The position numbers and the translations under genes are program-made. Of a stretch of DNA of 64,000 bases, positions 1-9,873 are shown piece after piece (within the stretch, counting starts at the first letter, position 1; the number at the start of each line of letters is the position of its first letter). The notes below the pieces were generated by a model that worked only from the letters and a program-made list of their open reading frames with translations, ran no database searches and had not been told where the DNA came from. This stretch comes from CAVUOA01 sp963742955 (GTDB lineage: Bacteria > Bacteroidota > Ignavibacteria > Tepidaquicellales > OLB5): positions 930,001-994,000 of the forward strand of contig CAVUOA010000009.1 of assembly GCA_963742955.1 (NCBI GenBank), in the 5' to 3' direction.

Positions 1-297
1 GCCTGGCAGAAAATTTGGAACTTAGATGAAGACAAAGTAAAAGAACTTGAAGAACTTGATAAAAACCGAACGTTCGCAGAGCGCTACAGTTATTTCGGTG
101 ATAACGTAAATAAAATTATAGCTGCGTTTGATAAGGGAGAACATCAGTACATTCCGGAAATAAAAGTTGATAACCCTTACAGCGGAACACAATTATGGTT
201 ATCATTATACATATACCCGATTGGCTCAAACGGCAAATTCGAAAGAATTGTTACATTAACTCAGGATATAACTGAGCAAAAAAATGCAGAAATATAG
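1..297 (+). CDS. Sensor histidine kinase, N-terminal PAS part (5' partial, frame break at end)
   Basis: This open frame enters from the left edge in frame 1 and stops at 295-297. The translated piece contains the end of a PAS fold (WNLDEDKVKELEEL, then LYIYPIGSNGKFERIV) and the usual PAS-terminal linker TLTQDITEQKNAE. That linker normally runs straight into the next PAS domain. Here the continuing sequence YRLKESEEKQRSI is found one frame over, in the next entry. A single extra base near 292 explains the break. I read this piece, 284-1393 and 1591-3987 as one multi-sensor kinase. The true start is outside the window. Confidence 0.6.
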   Translation, partial: AWQKIWNLDEDKVKELEELDKNRTFAERYSYFGDNVNKIIAAFDKGEHQYIPEIKVDNPYSGTQLWLSLYIYPIGSNGKFERIVTLTQDITEQKNAEI

Positions 298-1393
298 ATT
301 AAAAGAAAGCGAAGAAAAGCAGCGCTCAATTATTGAGCACAGCACTGCTGTATTTTATTCCCACACACTTGATAACCAAATTACTTTCATAAGCCCGCAG
401 GTAAAGAAGCTGCTTGACTGTGAGCCTGAAGAGGCAATGACTAACTGGACGGAATTTGCAACCAATAACCCTGCAAATGAAACCGGGTACTATTTAACAC
501 AAAAAGCAATTGAAACAGGTCTTCAACAGCCGCCTTATGAGTTGGAGTTAATAGGGAAAAAAGGAAGAAAAGTATGGGTAGAAGTTCATGAATCACCGGT
601 AGTTAAAAACGGCAGCACAGTAGCAATCACAGGTTCTCTCACCGATATCACAGCCAGAAAACAGGCTGATGAAAAAATTTCAAAGCTTAACAGGATATAC
701 CGTGTATTAAGTCAAATCAACCAAACTATTGTAAGAACAAAAAACGAACAGGAATTGTTCGAACAAATTTGCAAAATACTGGTTGAGAACGGTAATTTTA
801 AAATGGTTTGGGTCGGAGAGCTTGATTATTATTCTAAATCAATCAAGTCGATTGCTCAATTTGGAGATAATGACGGTTATTTGAAAATCCTCACTTCCTT
901 CAGTAAAGATATTCTTAGCAAGGATGAACCTTTCTTTCGGTCACTTAGCTTAAGGAGAGTCCTTGTATTTAACAATCTGCAAGATGAGTTAAACAGACCT
1001 TGGAGAAAAGAGTCTGTCAAAAGAGGTTATAAATCATATTGCATTATTCCTTTGCTGGAACACAGCAAAAGAAACCTTGTCCTGAATCTCTATTCAACAG
1101 AGCAGAATTTTTTCAACACAGAAGAAATTGAATTATTAACCGAACTTGCAGAAGATATTTCTTTCTCTTTGAACAGTATTGAACAGGAAAGTCTTAGAAT
1201 TAAAGCTGAAGAAGAAGTTGTATCAACCAAGCAAATGCTGGAAAAAATTACAAGTACTACTCCGGCATACATTAGTGTATACAATATACAAAAAGATAAT
1301 TTCCTCTATACTAACGGTTCAATCATTGAACAATTAGGTTACTCCCCCAGCCAGATAGAGAATATTCATAAGATGAACGGTCGAAGAACGTAA
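284..1393 (+). CDS. Sensor histidine kinase, middle PAS-GAF part (frame-broken)
   Basis: This is the second piece of the same sensor kinase. Residues of about 13-130 form a PAS domain that ends in SLTDITARKQADEKI. About 134-300 look like a GAF domain: a helix LNRIYRVLSQINQTIV, a core KMVWVGELD, and later IIPLLEHSKRNLVLNLYS. About 315-365 begin another PAS domain (MLEKITSTTPAYISVYNI). The frame ends artificially in NGRRT. With one base removed at about 1379, the reading continues as VEERKAIYHPDDLPKIDNMD, which is good PAS sequence. Another single base removed at about 1479 joins it to LEYRLKDSKGSWRWFEHSA and on into the next entry. The nominal ATG at 284 is probably not a real start. PAS and GAF domains sense small ligands or redox state; the ligand cannot be told from sequence. 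Confidence 0.6.
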   Translation: MQKYRLKESEEKQRSIIEHSTAVFYSHTLDNQITFISPQVKKLLDCEPEEAMTNWTEFATNNPANETGYYLTQKAIETGLQQPPYELELIGKKGRKVWVEVHESPVVKNGSTVAITGSLTDITARKQADEKISKLNRIYRVLSQINQTIVRTKNEQELFEQICKILVENGNFKMVWVGELDYYSKSIKSIAQFGDNDGYLKILTSFSKDILSKDEPFFRSLSLRRVLVFNNLQDELNRPWRKESVKRGYKSYCIIPLLEHSKRNLVLNLYSTEQNFFNTEEIELLTELAEDISFSLNSIEQESLRIKAEEEVVSTKQMLEKITSTTPAYISVYNIQKDNFLYTNGSIIEQLGYSPSQIENIHKMNGRRT

Positions 1394-1590
1394 GGCTATA
1401 TATCATCCCGATGACCTTCCAAAAATTGACAATATGGATGCAGATATACTTACAATGAAAGACGGAGAGGTTAAGAAAGCTTGAATATAGATTAAAAGAC
1501 AGTAAAGGCAGCTGGCGCTGGTTTGAACATTCCGCCCGTATTTTCCAGAGAGATAATGCCGGGATACCTACTCATACTGTAAATATTATT

Positions 1591-3987
1591 ATGGATGTTG
1601 ATAAGAGAAAGAAAAGCGATGAATTGGTTCTGCATGCTAACAGAAAATTGAAGATTTTATATGAAGCCGGAAAGAAACTGGGAGCAACCCTTGATGTCAC
1701 TGAGCTCTACAACAGCATGTATGAATATGTTTCCTTAATTGCAGACTGCGATGATATGTTCGTAGCTGTTTATAATGAAACTGAAAAGTTGATAAAATAT
1801 TCCTACCTCAGGTCAAAAGAGGAGGAGCAAAATATTGATGTTAGCAAAATACCGCCAATTCCGCTTGCACCGCCGGGATTTGGAATTCTGAGCGAAGTTA
1901 TCCGTTCGGGGGAATCAAAATTATTTAATGATTATCAAAACAGTTTTAAAAAGTCAAAAGTACAATATACAGTTGGTCGGAAAGGCGAATTGACACAGCC
2001 CGGAGCAGACGGAAGCGAACCGGAACGCAAACCACGTTCGGCAATGCTGGTCCCGATTAAGCTCGATAACAATGTATTTGCTGTTGTTCAAATATTTAGT
2101 TTAATGGAAAATGCATATTCTGCCGAACAGCTTGAGCTGGTTGAATCTTTAATGCACCAGGTGGCGCTGGCAAATAAAAATGTTCTGCTTTATAAACAGG
2201 CTCAGGATGAAATACTTGAACGAATAAAAGCAGAAATGGAATTAAAAAAATCTGAAGAAAGATTTTCCCTGAGCTTTAAATTATCCCCTGTGCCCATCTC
2301 TTTAATTCGGTTATCAGACGACACCTATATTGATGTCAATGATAAATACTCGGAACTCCTCGGTTACAGGCGGAATGAAATCCTTGGAAAAGGAACACTA
2401 GACCTTAAAATTTGGGACAGGGAAGCCCGATATAAAACTATAGAATATCTTAAAAAGAATGAATCTTTTATTGACCTTGAGCTTAAACTGAAAAATAAAA
2501 ATGGGGAATTTAGGGATGTATTAGGAACAGCAAAAACTATCAATATTAGAGGTGAAAAATGCGTATTGACTATGTTAGTAGATATTACAGAAAAGAAAAA
2601 AGCCGATGAGCTCCTCCGCGAGCTGTCCCGTGCGGTTGAACAAAGCCCTGCATCAATTGTTATAACGGATACTAAAGGAGATATCGAATATGTAAATCCG
2701 AAATTTACCGAAATAACCGGGTATAATTTTGATGAAGTCTTTGGAGAAAACCCCAGGATTCTGAAATCGGGTGAAACTAAGAATGAGACGTACATAGAAT
2801 TATGGAACACTATCAGCTCGGGTAATGAATGGCATGGAGAGCTTCATAATAAAAAGAAAAACGGAGAATTATTTTGGGAATGGGCTTCAATTTCTCCTAT
2901 ATATGACAATGAAGGTGTTATTACAAGCTATGTGGCAATAAAAGAAGACATTACTGAAAGAAAAATTATTCAGCAGCAAATCCAGTTTCAGGCTATACTG
3001 ATGGAAAATATTACGGACGCAATAATATATACCGATACAAACCATGTAATAAAGTCGTGGAACTATGCTGCTGCGGAGCTTTACGGGTGGAAAGCAGAAG
3101 AAATTCTGAATAAAAAAGGTCCTGAATACCTGCGCTCTGAATATCTTGATACAGACCAGGAAAGTGTCCTGAAGACTATAAATGAAAATGGGAATTGGAC
3201 CGGCGAGCTTATTGAGTATAAGAAAAACGGAAAGCCGGTTAACATCCTTGCGTCTTATTCTTTCGTAAAAGACAGCAATGGAATGCTTGCCGGGTATTTG
3301 AGTGTTAACAGAGATATCACCATTCTAAAAAATGCCGAAGAGAAAATCAAGGCATCTTTAAAAGAAAAAGAAATTTTGTTAAAGGAGATTCATCACAGGG
3401 TAAAAAACAACCTTCAGGTTATTTCAAGTTTACTGAAAATGCAGGCAGGGTACATAAAAGACCCCCTGGCACTGGATTATTTTAAAATTAGCGCGCAGAG
3501 AGTGAAATCTATGGCTTTAATTCACGAGCAGCTTTACCGCTCTGCAGACCTTAGTAAAATTGATTTTGAAATTTATATAAAAAAACTTACCACTCACCTG
3601 TTCCAGACTTTTGGTGTTAATCCCCGTTCCATCGGGATTAACATTAAGGTAAAAAATGTAAAGCTGAGTATAGACACTGCAATCCCCTGCGGGCTGCTTG
3701 TAAATGAACTTGTATCCAATTCACTTAAACATGGTTTCACCGCCGGGCGAAAAGGGACAATTGAAATCAAAATGGAAAAGTGCAAAGAAGAGAACTACAT
3801 TTTAAGCGTCAAGGATAATGGAGTAGGATTTCCCGAAAATGTTGATTTCAGAAATACAGAAACTTTAGGGCTCCAGCTTATTAATACTCTGACAGAACAG
3901 GTTGAAGGAAATATAGAACTCAAACAGGATTCAGGTACTGAATTTATTATTACTTTTAAAGCCTCAGACTATAAAAAAAGGATTTAA
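1591..3987 (+). CDS. Sensor histidine kinase, GAF-PAS-PAS-PAS-HisKA_2-HATPase part
   Basis: This is the C-terminal, catalytic part of the multi-sensor kinase. A GAF domain (about 10-200) is followed by three PAS domains (about 215-335, 340-460, 465-590). Each PAS ends in a DITE/DIT-type linker: VDITEKKKAD, KEDITERKIIQ, RDITILKNAEE. The dimerisation/phosphoacceptor helix EIHHRVKNNLQVISSLL (about 598-614) is of the HisKA_2 type, with the phosphorylated His in HRVKNN. The HATPase part shows the N-box (LLVNELVSNSLKHGF) and a G box (VKDNGVGFP). No receiver domain and no adjacent response regulator are visible, so the phosphorelay partner lies elsewhere. The natural reading extends back through 1480 to the earlier pieces; the ATG at 1591 lies inside a PAS domain and is unlikely to be the start. 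No transmembrane segment is seen in the visible part, so it is probably cytoplasmic. Confidence 0.85.
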   Translation: MDVDKRKKSDELVLHANRKLKILYEAGKKLGATLDVTELYNSMYEYVSLIADCDDMFVAVYNETEKLIKYSYLRSKEEEQNIDVSKIPPIPLAPPGFGILSEVIRSGESKLFNDYQNSFKKSKVQYTVGRKGELTQPGADGSEPERKPRSAMLVPIKLDNNVFAVVQIFSLMENAYSAEQLELVESLMHQVALANKNVLLYKQAQDEILERIKAEMELKKSEERFSLSFKLSPVPISLIRLSDDTYIDVNDKYSELLGYRRNEILGKGTLDLKIWDREARYKTIEYLKKNESFIDLELKLKNKNGEFRDVLGTAKTINIRGEKCVLTMLVDITEKKKADELLRELSRAVEQSPASIVITDTKGDIEYVNPKFTEITGYNFDEVFGENPRILKSGETKNETYIELWNTISSGNEWHGELHNKKKNGELFWEWASISPIYDNEGVITSYVAIKEDITERKIIQQQIQFQAILMENITDAIIYTDTNHVIKSWNYAAAELYGWKAEEILNKKGPEYLRSEYLDTDQESVLKTINENGNWTGELIEYKKNGKPVNILASYSFVKDSNGMLAGYLSVNRDITILKNAEEKIKASLKEKEILLKEIHHRVKNNLQVISSLLKMQAGYIKDPLALDYFKISAQRVKSMALIHEQLYRSADLSKIDFEIYIKKLTTHLFQTFGVNPRSIGINIKVKNVKLSIDTAIPCGLLVNELVSNSLKHGFTAGRKGTIEIKMEKCKEENYILSVKDNGVGFPENVDFRNTETLGLQLINTLTEQVEGNIELKQDSGTEFIITFKASDYKKRI

Positions 3988-4382
3988 ATTAAATAGCCTC
4001 AATATGCTTTTTCTAAAGCATTTGATTTAAATAACGCAGCAAAAACACTTACCTCGCTTTCCCTACTAACCACTATTCACATTTTTTATCAAACTGCTAG
4101 GTAATAGCCATCACCTAAAACGTGATTCTCCGTTTAAGATAATAATTGTCTTGTTCCTAAAGACGGCATTGTTTAATTTAATTCTAAGGGTTCATCCGCA
4201 TTGTCAAAGTGATTCTGTAAAAATTTAAACATTAAAATCGTATCCGGTTTCGAATGATTATAATAATTCGTTCGTTTTCCGGATGTATTATTTTCGGATT
4301 CCCAAAAATTTCAAAATTTCACTTTTTTACTTTCACGTATTTTCATTTTCATAATTTTATAAATTAATAATCCGAGGTTACA
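3988..4382. other. Non-coding gap between kinase and SBBP protein
   Basis: No credible reading frame was found in this 395-base AT-rich stretch. A short stem ATGCTTT-TTCT-AAAGCAT at 4004-4021 follows the kinase stop and could be a weak terminator. The right part should hold the promoter of the next gene, but no confident box was recognised. Confidence 0.4.
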
Positions 4383-6383
4383 ATGAAAACAAATTATTTT
4401 CGGTTTTCAGCTTTTATTGTACTTATGATTTTATCGGTTAATGTTAATTCTCAGGTTAGCCAGGACTGGGTATCCCGCTTCAACGGCACAGCAAATTCAA
4501 TTGATAATCCGGCTTATATAGCAATTGATAATTCAGAAAACGTTATTGTAACCGGAAATGGGTTTATGTCCGGAACCAGCAGGGATTATGTTACCGTTAA
4601 ATATAACTCATTCGGTGTTCAGCAATGGGTTAGAACTTATAACGGAGAAGCGTTCGGAGGCGATTATTCTAACGCTATTGCAGTTGATGCATCAGGTAAC
4701 ATATATGTAACCGGGAGAAGCGATAGAGGGCTTCCGGTATTATCAGATATTACCACAATTAAGTATAATCCCGATGGCGTTCAGCAATGGGTTGCATTTT
4801 ATAACGGGCCGGGCAATGGTGTAGATGAAGGTTATGCTATAGCTCTTGATGATATTGGAAATGTTTATGTTGCCGGGAAAAGCGTTGGAAGTACCACAGG
4901 TCAGGATATTGTATTAATCAAATACAGTAATTCGGGAGTTCAGCAGTGGGCTCAAACATATAACGGGACAGCAAACAGTACAGATGGTGCCAGTTCTGTT
5001 GCTGTTGATGCATCCGGTAACGCCTATGTGTGCGGTTCAGTAATTAATTTAATATCTTTTAGTGATTTTATTGTGGTAAAATATAATCCATCCGGCATTG
5101 AACAATGGGCGAAAATTACAAATGGACCCGCCAACGGAGGAGATATTGCCAAAGTGCTGAAGATTGATGCTTCGGGAGGAATTTATGCCGCCGGCTTTGT
5201 TGACGCAGGAAGTCTTGGATATGATTTCTACACAGTCAAATACAATTCGTCCGGTGTTATGCAATGGGAACAACGATATAATAGCGCCTATAATCTTTCT
5301 GATTTTGCCCGCTCGATGGACGTGGACTTATCCGGTAATGTTTTCGTGGGAGGTGAAAGCCAGGGAAGCGCTTCTGACTTTGATTATGCATTAGTAAAAT
5401 ACAATTCAGCCGGAGTACAGCAATGGGTACAGAGATATAACGGCACTGCAGGTGGAAACGATTATCCGTATTGCGTCAAAACAGATGCGAATGGTAATTC
5501 ATATATAGGAGGCGGCAGTCCGGCACTTATTTCCGGGACTGATTTTGTACTTTTAAAATATAAACCGGATGGTACATTACAATGGATGCAGACTTACAAT
5601 GGCACCGGCAATTCCAATGACAATCTCCGTTCAATTGCAATCGACGGACTTAATTATGTTTATGTTACCGGTGAAAGTTTCGGCGCATCATCAAATAATG
5701 ATTTTGCAACAATAAAATATTTCCAATGCGCTCTTAATGTAAATGCAGGAAATGATACTTCCATTATTTGGGGATACGGTAATCAAACAGCAGTTCTCGC
5801 TGCAAATCAAGAGGGAGGAATTGAACCTGTTACATATTTATGGTCAACCGGTGCATCCGGACAAACAATAAATGTAAGCCCTCAACAAACAACCACCTAT
5901 TGGGTATTAGCAACAGATGCAAGAGGATGCACATCTCAAGACACAGTTGTGGTTAATGTAACTAATATCAGCTGCGGAAACGGAAAGAACCACAAGGTAA
6001 TCATCTGCCATAAAGGGAAAAATACATTGTGTGTTGATTCTAATGCAGTATGGGCTCACTTGAATCACGGAGATCACCTGGGACCATGTGAAGACAATGC
6101 TTTATTTTCTGAGATGCCTGCTGAAAACAAATTGTATACAAACTATCCCAATCCTTTTAATCCGGTAACATTAATTAAATTCTCTTTGTCCGAACCTGCA
6201 TTTGTTAAAATTACAGTTTACGATTACATAGGCAGAGAAATTGCAGTATTGGTAAATTCAAAATACGAAGCGGGAATATTTGATGCGGAGTGGAATGCAT
6301 CAAATTATCCCAGCGGAGTATATTTTTACAGAATTGAAACCGGCAGCTATACCGAAACAAGAAAAATGATACTTCTGAAATGA
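4383..6383 (+). CDS. SBBP-repeat secreted protein with T9SS type A sorting domain
   Basis: This is a secreted or cell-surface protein of 666 aa. It has a signal peptide (MKTNYFRFSAFIVLMILSVN, cleaved near VNSQ). From about 25 to 450 there are about eight repeats of the SBBP beta-propeller type, each ending like VKYNSFGVQQWVRTYNG and containing DASGNIYVTG. A PKD/Ig-like segment follows (about 455-530, ending in TTTYWVLATDARGC). Next is a small Cys/His-rich stretch (ICHKGKNTLC...HLNHGDHLGPC) found in other surface proteins of this group. The C-terminus is a T9SS sorting domain (YPNPFNPVT, IGREIAVLV, SGVYFYRIETG, ending KMILLK). By family, the C-terminus is recognised by T9SS and cleaved on export. 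The function of the propeller is unknown. A rho-independent terminator follows at 6412. Confidence 0.85.
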   Translation: MKTNYFRFSAFIVLMILSVNVNSQVSQDWVSRFNGTANSIDNPAYIAIDNSENVIVTGNGFMSGTSRDYVTVKYNSFGVQQWVRTYNGEAFGGDYSNAIAVDASGNIYVTGRSDRGLPVLSDITTIKYNPDGVQQWVAFYNGPGNGVDEGYAIALDDIGNVYVAGKSVGSTTGQDIVLIKYSNSGVQQWAQTYNGTANSTDGASSVAVDASGNAYVCGSVINLISFSDFIVVKYNPSGIEQWAKITNGPANGGDIAKVLKIDASGGIYAAGFVDAGSLGYDFYTVKYNSSGVMQWEQRYNSAYNLSDFARSMDVDLSGNVFVGGESQGSASDFDYALVKYNSAGVQQWVQRYNGTAGGNDYPYCVKTDANGNSYIGGGSPALISGTDFVLLKYKPDGTLQWMQTYNGTGNSNDNLRSIAIDGLNYVYVTGESFGASSNNDFATIKYFQCALNVNAGNDTSIIWGYGNQTAVLAANQEGGIEPVTYLWSTGASGQTINVSPQQTTTYWVLATDARGCTSQDTVVVNVTNISCGNGKNHKVIICHKGKNTLCVDSNAVWAHLNHGDHLGPCEDNALFSEMPAENKLYTNYPNPFNPVTLIKFSLSEPAFVKITVYDYIGREIAVLVNSKYEAGIFDAEWNASNYPSGVYFYRIETGSYTETRKMILLK

Positions 6384-6411
6384 CACTTGAATAAATTCTT
6401 CAATTCTTATC

Positions 6412-6438
6412 AGCCCGGATAATTATCCGGGCTTTTTG
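6412..6438 (+). terminator. Rho-independent terminator after SBBP protein
   Basis: A perfect 22-base palindrome at 6412-6433 (arms AGCCCGGATAA / TTATCCGGGCT) is followed by TTTTT. It sits 29 bases after the stop of the T9SS gene and insulates it from sdhC. Confidence 0.9.
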
Positions 6439-6547
6439 TTTAAACCTGCAATATTTGAATATTTATTTTCCATAAAAACAATTATTTTGATTTAATGGCA
6501 AAATAACTTTTCTAAAAGACTACATTAAAAAACTCATTGAGGTAAAA

Positions 6548-6943
6548 ATGGCATATCAAAAAACACACTCCATCTTTTCCCGATGGATGAGCATTATGCT
6601 CGATTACAAAAAACACACCGGAAGCTGGGCATGGATTCTTCACAGAATCACGGGGCTTGGGCTTACCGTTTATATTCTTGTTCATATAATTGCACTTATG
6701 TCACTGCTGAAAGGAGAAGCTGCCTTTAACGAAGAAATGGCGTTTTTCCGAACACCCGTTTTTCTATTCTTCGAATGGTTCCTCGGTACATTGGTAATGT
6801 TTCATGCGTTAAACGGAATCAGAATTGCTCTGGTTGATTTGGGTAACGGGGCAAGATATCATAAGCAGATACTCACTTTCGTTTATGTTCTCGGAATTGT
6901 TATGGTAGGCGGAATGGGGTACTTAATTTTCGGTCACGTTTAA
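6548..6943 (+). CDS. sdhC: Succinate dehydrogenase cytochrome b subunit
   Basis: Membrane anchor subunit of succinate:quinone oxidoreductase (complex II), 131 aa. Three hydrophobic segments lie at about 29-54, 71-95 and 104-128. The helix-1 motif LHRITGLGL (His32) and the helix-2 motif FHALNGIR (His86) match the haem-binding and quinone-site pattern of the SdhC/cytochrome b556 family. The gene opens the operon sdhC-sdhD-sdhA-sdhB. A GAGG ribosome site lies just upstream of the ATG, and sdhD begins 23 bases after its stop. The function is well supported by context: all four subunits are adjacent. Confidence 0.92.
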   Translation: MAYQKTHSIFSRWMSIMLDYKKHTGSWAWILHRITGLGLTVYILVHIIALMSLLKGEAAFNEEMAFFRTPVFLFFEWFLGTLVMFHALNGIRIALVDLGNGARYHKQILTFVYVLGIVMVGGMGYLIFGHV

Positions 6944-6966
6944 ATCAAGAAAGCAGAGGAGAAAAA

Positions 6967-7327
6967 ATGTTAAATACATACAAATTCGAAGGTTCAAGAA
7001 ATTCAGGCGCGTCCAATTGGTTCCTGCAGAGAATGACCGGAATACTGCTGGTAGTAGTATTTGATTGGTCATTATATCTTAATGCATGCAACACCGGATA
7101 GCGGTCATACTTACAGCGCTGTTATGGAACGCCTACACTCACCATGGTGGAAAGCAATCGACCTTACTTTCGTTTCACTTGGTCTGTGGCACGGGCTCAA
7201 CGGCACATGGAACGTAATTAGGGATTTTAAAATGAAACCATTCTGGAGCATTACAATGTATACATTGATTTTGCTTATTGGACTTGTATTCTGGTTTCTT
7301 GGTATTAATACAATTTTATCATTTTAA
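6967..7327 (+). CDS. sdhD: Succinate dehydrogenase membrane anchor subunit (frame break)
   Basis: Second membrane anchor of complex II. The ATG at 6967 has a clear AGAGGAG ribosome site and encodes MLNTYKFEGSRNSGASNWFL, then QRMTGILLVVV. The frame then breaks in a TTT run at about 7059-7062. One base fewer gives VVVLIGHYILMHATPDSG, which continues to the stop at 7327. The repaired protein is about 119 aa with three hydrophobic helices and a helix-2 motif WHGLNGTWNVIRDF, equivalent to the haem-ligand region of SdhD. As an obligate subunit of an otherwise intact operon, it is probably intact in the organism, and the break is probably a one-base insertion error. A TTG start at 7061 would give only a truncated protein without helix 1. 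Confidence 0.85.
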
Positions 7328-7368
7328 TCTGCCCCGAAAGCAGAAATAAATTTATAAGGAAATTAAAA

Positions 7369-9111
7369 ATGATTCACAAACATGATTTAATTATAGTCGG
7401 GGCAGGTTTGGCAGGACTTCGTGCTGCGGTAGAAACGTCGGAATTTGCCGATGTTGCCGTAATCTCGAAAGTCTTCCCTACCCGCTCACATTCCGGCGCA
7501 GCGCAGGGCGGAATAGCCGCCGCGTTAGGAAATGAAGAGCCCGACTCAATTGATTGGCATATTTTCGATACTGTTAAAGGAAGCGATTATCTCGGCGACC
7601 AGGATGCAATTACTATGATGGTCTCCGAAGCTCCCGATGCAATCTACGAACTCGAACACATGGGCGTTCCCTTCAGCAGAACAAAAGAGGGCAAAATCGC
7701 CCAGCGCCAGTTCGGAGGTCACACAAAAGAAGTTATCGAAGACGGCGTATCAAAAAGAAAACCTGTTTTAAGAGCTTGTTATTCTGCCGATAGAACAGGG
7801 CATGTAATACTTCATACTCTTTATGAGCAATGTATAAAAAGGCATGTGCACTTTTACTCCGAATATTTTATACTGTCACTTATCAAAGTTGATAACACTG
7901 TAAGAGGACTGGTTGCATTTAATTTACGTGACGCGCAGATTCACATTTTCCATGCAAAGGCTGTAATGTTCGGAACAGGCGGCTACGGCAGGGCTTATAA
8001 AGTTACATCGAACGCATACGCTAATTCGGGTGACGGGGTTGCAATTGCATTCCGCGCCGGGATACCACTTGAGGATATGGAGTTCGTTCAGTTTCATCCC
8101 ACAGGCTTATATCCCCTCGGCATACTTGTTACCGAAGGCGCCCGCGGCGAAGGCGGTGTTCTGCTGAACAAAGACGGCGAGCGTTTCATGAAGAAATACG
8201 CGCCGACTGTTATGGAACTTGCCCCAAGAGATATGGTAACCCGAAGCATTCAAACCGAAATTAATGAAGGCAGAGGCATTGACGGCAAAGATTACGTTCA
8301 TCTTGATTTAACCCATCTCGGCGAAGCTAAGCTGAAAGAAAGACTTCCCGAAATCACAGGCTTTGCCAAAACATACGCAGGCATTGACCCGAAGGATAAA
8401 CCGATTCCTATTCTTCCTACAGCGCATTATTCAATGGGAGGAATACCAACTGATGTTCACGGACATGTGCTGGCTGATGAAAAAGGAGAAATAGTAGACG
8501 GATTCTACGCAGCAGGTGAATGCGCATGTATTTCGGTTCACGGCGCAAACAGGCTCGGCACAAATTCACTGCTCGATGCGGTTGTGCACGGCAGAAGAAC
8601 AGGCAAAACAATGAAAGAGTATCTTAAAACTGCAGAGCTTCTTCCACTGCCCGATGATGCAGGCAATGCTGACAGAGCATACTTCGCTAACCTGTTCAAA
8701 GGCGAAGGTAAAGAAGACCCGAATCCTATCAGACAAACTCTTAAGCTGGAAATGACAAATAAATGCGGCGTATTCAGGAATGAAAAAGACCTCAAGGAAG
8801 CGCTGGAAACTATTCACGGACTAAGAGAAAGATTCAAAGATATTAAGATGATGTATTTGAAAGGAAATTTCAACACCGAGTTAATGGAAATTATTGAGCT
8901 TGGAAACCAGCTTGAGTATTCAGAGGTAATAATTCTCGGCGCGCTCGAAAGACAGGAATGCCGCGGCGCTCACTGGAGAACAGACCATCCAAAACGTGAT
9001 GACCAAAAATGGCTGAAACACACGTTTGCTTTCAAAACAGATAAAGGCACTGTTCTGAAATATAAACCGGTAACCATATTAAACTATCAGCCGCAGGAGA
9101 GGAAATACTAA
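7369..9111 (+). CDS. sdhA: Succinate dehydrogenase flavoprotein subunit
   Basis: Catalytic FAD subunit of complex II, oxidising succinate to fumarate, 580 aa, the usual length. The N-terminal dinucleotide fold has GAGLAG at residues 11-16. The FAD-linking His lies in RSHSGAAQGG (His41). Substrate-site and FAD motifs are present: FVQFHPTGLYP, TEGARGEGG, and a C-terminal HGANRLGTNSLLD. A GTG-free ATG start follows an AAGGAAA ribosome site 42 bases after sdhD. The stop TAA overlaps the sdhB ATG by one base (TAATG), indicating translational coupling. Confidence 0.97.
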   Translation: MIHKHDLIIVGAGLAGLRAAVETSEFADVAVISKVFPTRSHSGAAQGGIAAALGNEEPDSIDWHIFDTVKGSDYLGDQDAITMMVSEAPDAIYELEHMGVPFSRTKEGKIAQRQFGGHTKEVIEDGVSKRKPVLRACYSADRTGHVILHTLYEQCIKRHVHFYSEYFILSLIKVDNTVRGLVAFNLRDAQIHIFHAKAVMFGTGGYGRAYKVTSNAYANSGDGVAIAFRAGIPLEDMEFVQFHPTGLYPLGILVTEGARGEGGVLLNKDGERFMKKYAPTVMELAPRDMVTRSIQTEINEGRGIDGKDYVHLDLTHLGEAKLKERLPEITGFAKTYAGIDPKDKPIPILPTAHYSMGGIPTDVHGHVLADEKGEIVDGFYAAGECACISVHGANRLGTNSLLDAVVHGRRTGKTMKEYLKTAELLPLPDDAGNADRAYFANLFKGEGKEDPNPIRQTLKLEMTNKCGVFRNEKDLKEALETIHGLRERFKDIKMMYLKGNFNTELMEIIELGNQLEYSEVIILGALERQECRGAHWRTDHPKRDDQKWLKHTFAFKTDKGTVLKYKPVTILNYQPQERKY

Positions 9112-9813
9112 TGGAAGTAACTATATCAATAAAACGCTTTGACCCTGAAGTAGATTCAAAACCCTACAGGGCGGAATATAAAATTGACGTTGAACCTACT
9201 TACCGCATACTCGATTGCCTTGATAAAATAAAATGGGAAATCGACGGAAGCCTTGCATACAGGCGTTCATGCTCACACGGCATTTGCGGCTCTGACGCTA
9301 TGATGATAAACGGCGTTAATAAGCTTGCATGCCAGGTGCTGATTCATGATTTCAAAAAGAAATATATTAAAATCGACCCTATCCCCTCTTTGCCGGTAAT
9401 TAAAGACCTTGTGGTAAATATGGACAGCTTCTTCGATAAATACGAAGTAGTTAAGCCCTATTTGATTGCCAAAACCGCTCCTCCTGTAAAGGAGAGATAC
9501 CAGTCACAGGAAGACAGGGCAAAAATTGATGAGGCGGTAAACTGCATTTTATGCGGAGCGTGTTCTGCATCGTGTCCTTCGCTTTGGTCGAATGATTCAT
9601 ACTTAGGACCCGCTGCCCTGCTAAAGGCATATAGATTTGTATTTCGACAGCCGTGATGAAGCGCCCGATGAAAGACTTGACGTTGTCGATACTCCCGATG
9701 GCTTATGGAGATGCCATACAATCTTTAACTGCGTAGAAGTCTGCCCGAAAGAAATTAATCTTACCTGGCATATATCGCAGCTGAAAAAGAGAAGCGCATT
9801 AAGGGAATTGTAG
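9111..9813 (+). CDS. sdhB: Succinate dehydrogenase iron-sulfur subunit (frame break)
   Basis: Iron-sulfur subunit of complex II, carrying electrons from FAD to quinone. The 2Fe-2S domain shows RRSCSHGICGSDAM (Cys54, Cys59) and KLAC (Cys74). The first ferredoxin-like motif is CILCGACSASCPS (about 144-156). The frame ends early at 9656 because of an extra base in a TTT at 9642-9644. With it removed, the protein continues FVFDSRDEAPDERLDVVDTP, then CHTIFNCVEVCPKEI with the remaining cluster cysteines, to TAG at 9811-9813. The repaired length is about 234 aa, normal for the family. The missing C-terminal cysteines are present only in the shifted frame, which argues for a sequence error rather than a truncated enzyme. 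Confidence 0.9.
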
Positions 9814-9821
9814 AAAATTGT

Positions 9822-9873
9822 CATTCCCGCGAAGGTCGCCTTTGTCGAACCTCGCTTTAGCGGGCGGGAATCC
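9822..9873 (+). repeat. 52-bp dispersed palindromic repeat, copy 1
   Basis: The ends CATTCCCGC and GCGGGAATC pair with each other. A second copy at 50955-51006 matches at 48 of 52 positions. A shortened 23-base version lies inside a T9SS gene at 53768-53790. Confidence 0.8.

Noticed and set aside
4450..5720. DNA-level tandem repeats in the SBBP gene
   Set aside because: They reflect the protein repeats; codons have diverged, so this is not a separate DNA repeat.
9642..9656. Programmed frameshift in sdhB (and nuoJ, sdhD)
   Set aside because: No slippery heptamer, downstream structure or family precedent was seen; a one-base insertion error is simpler.
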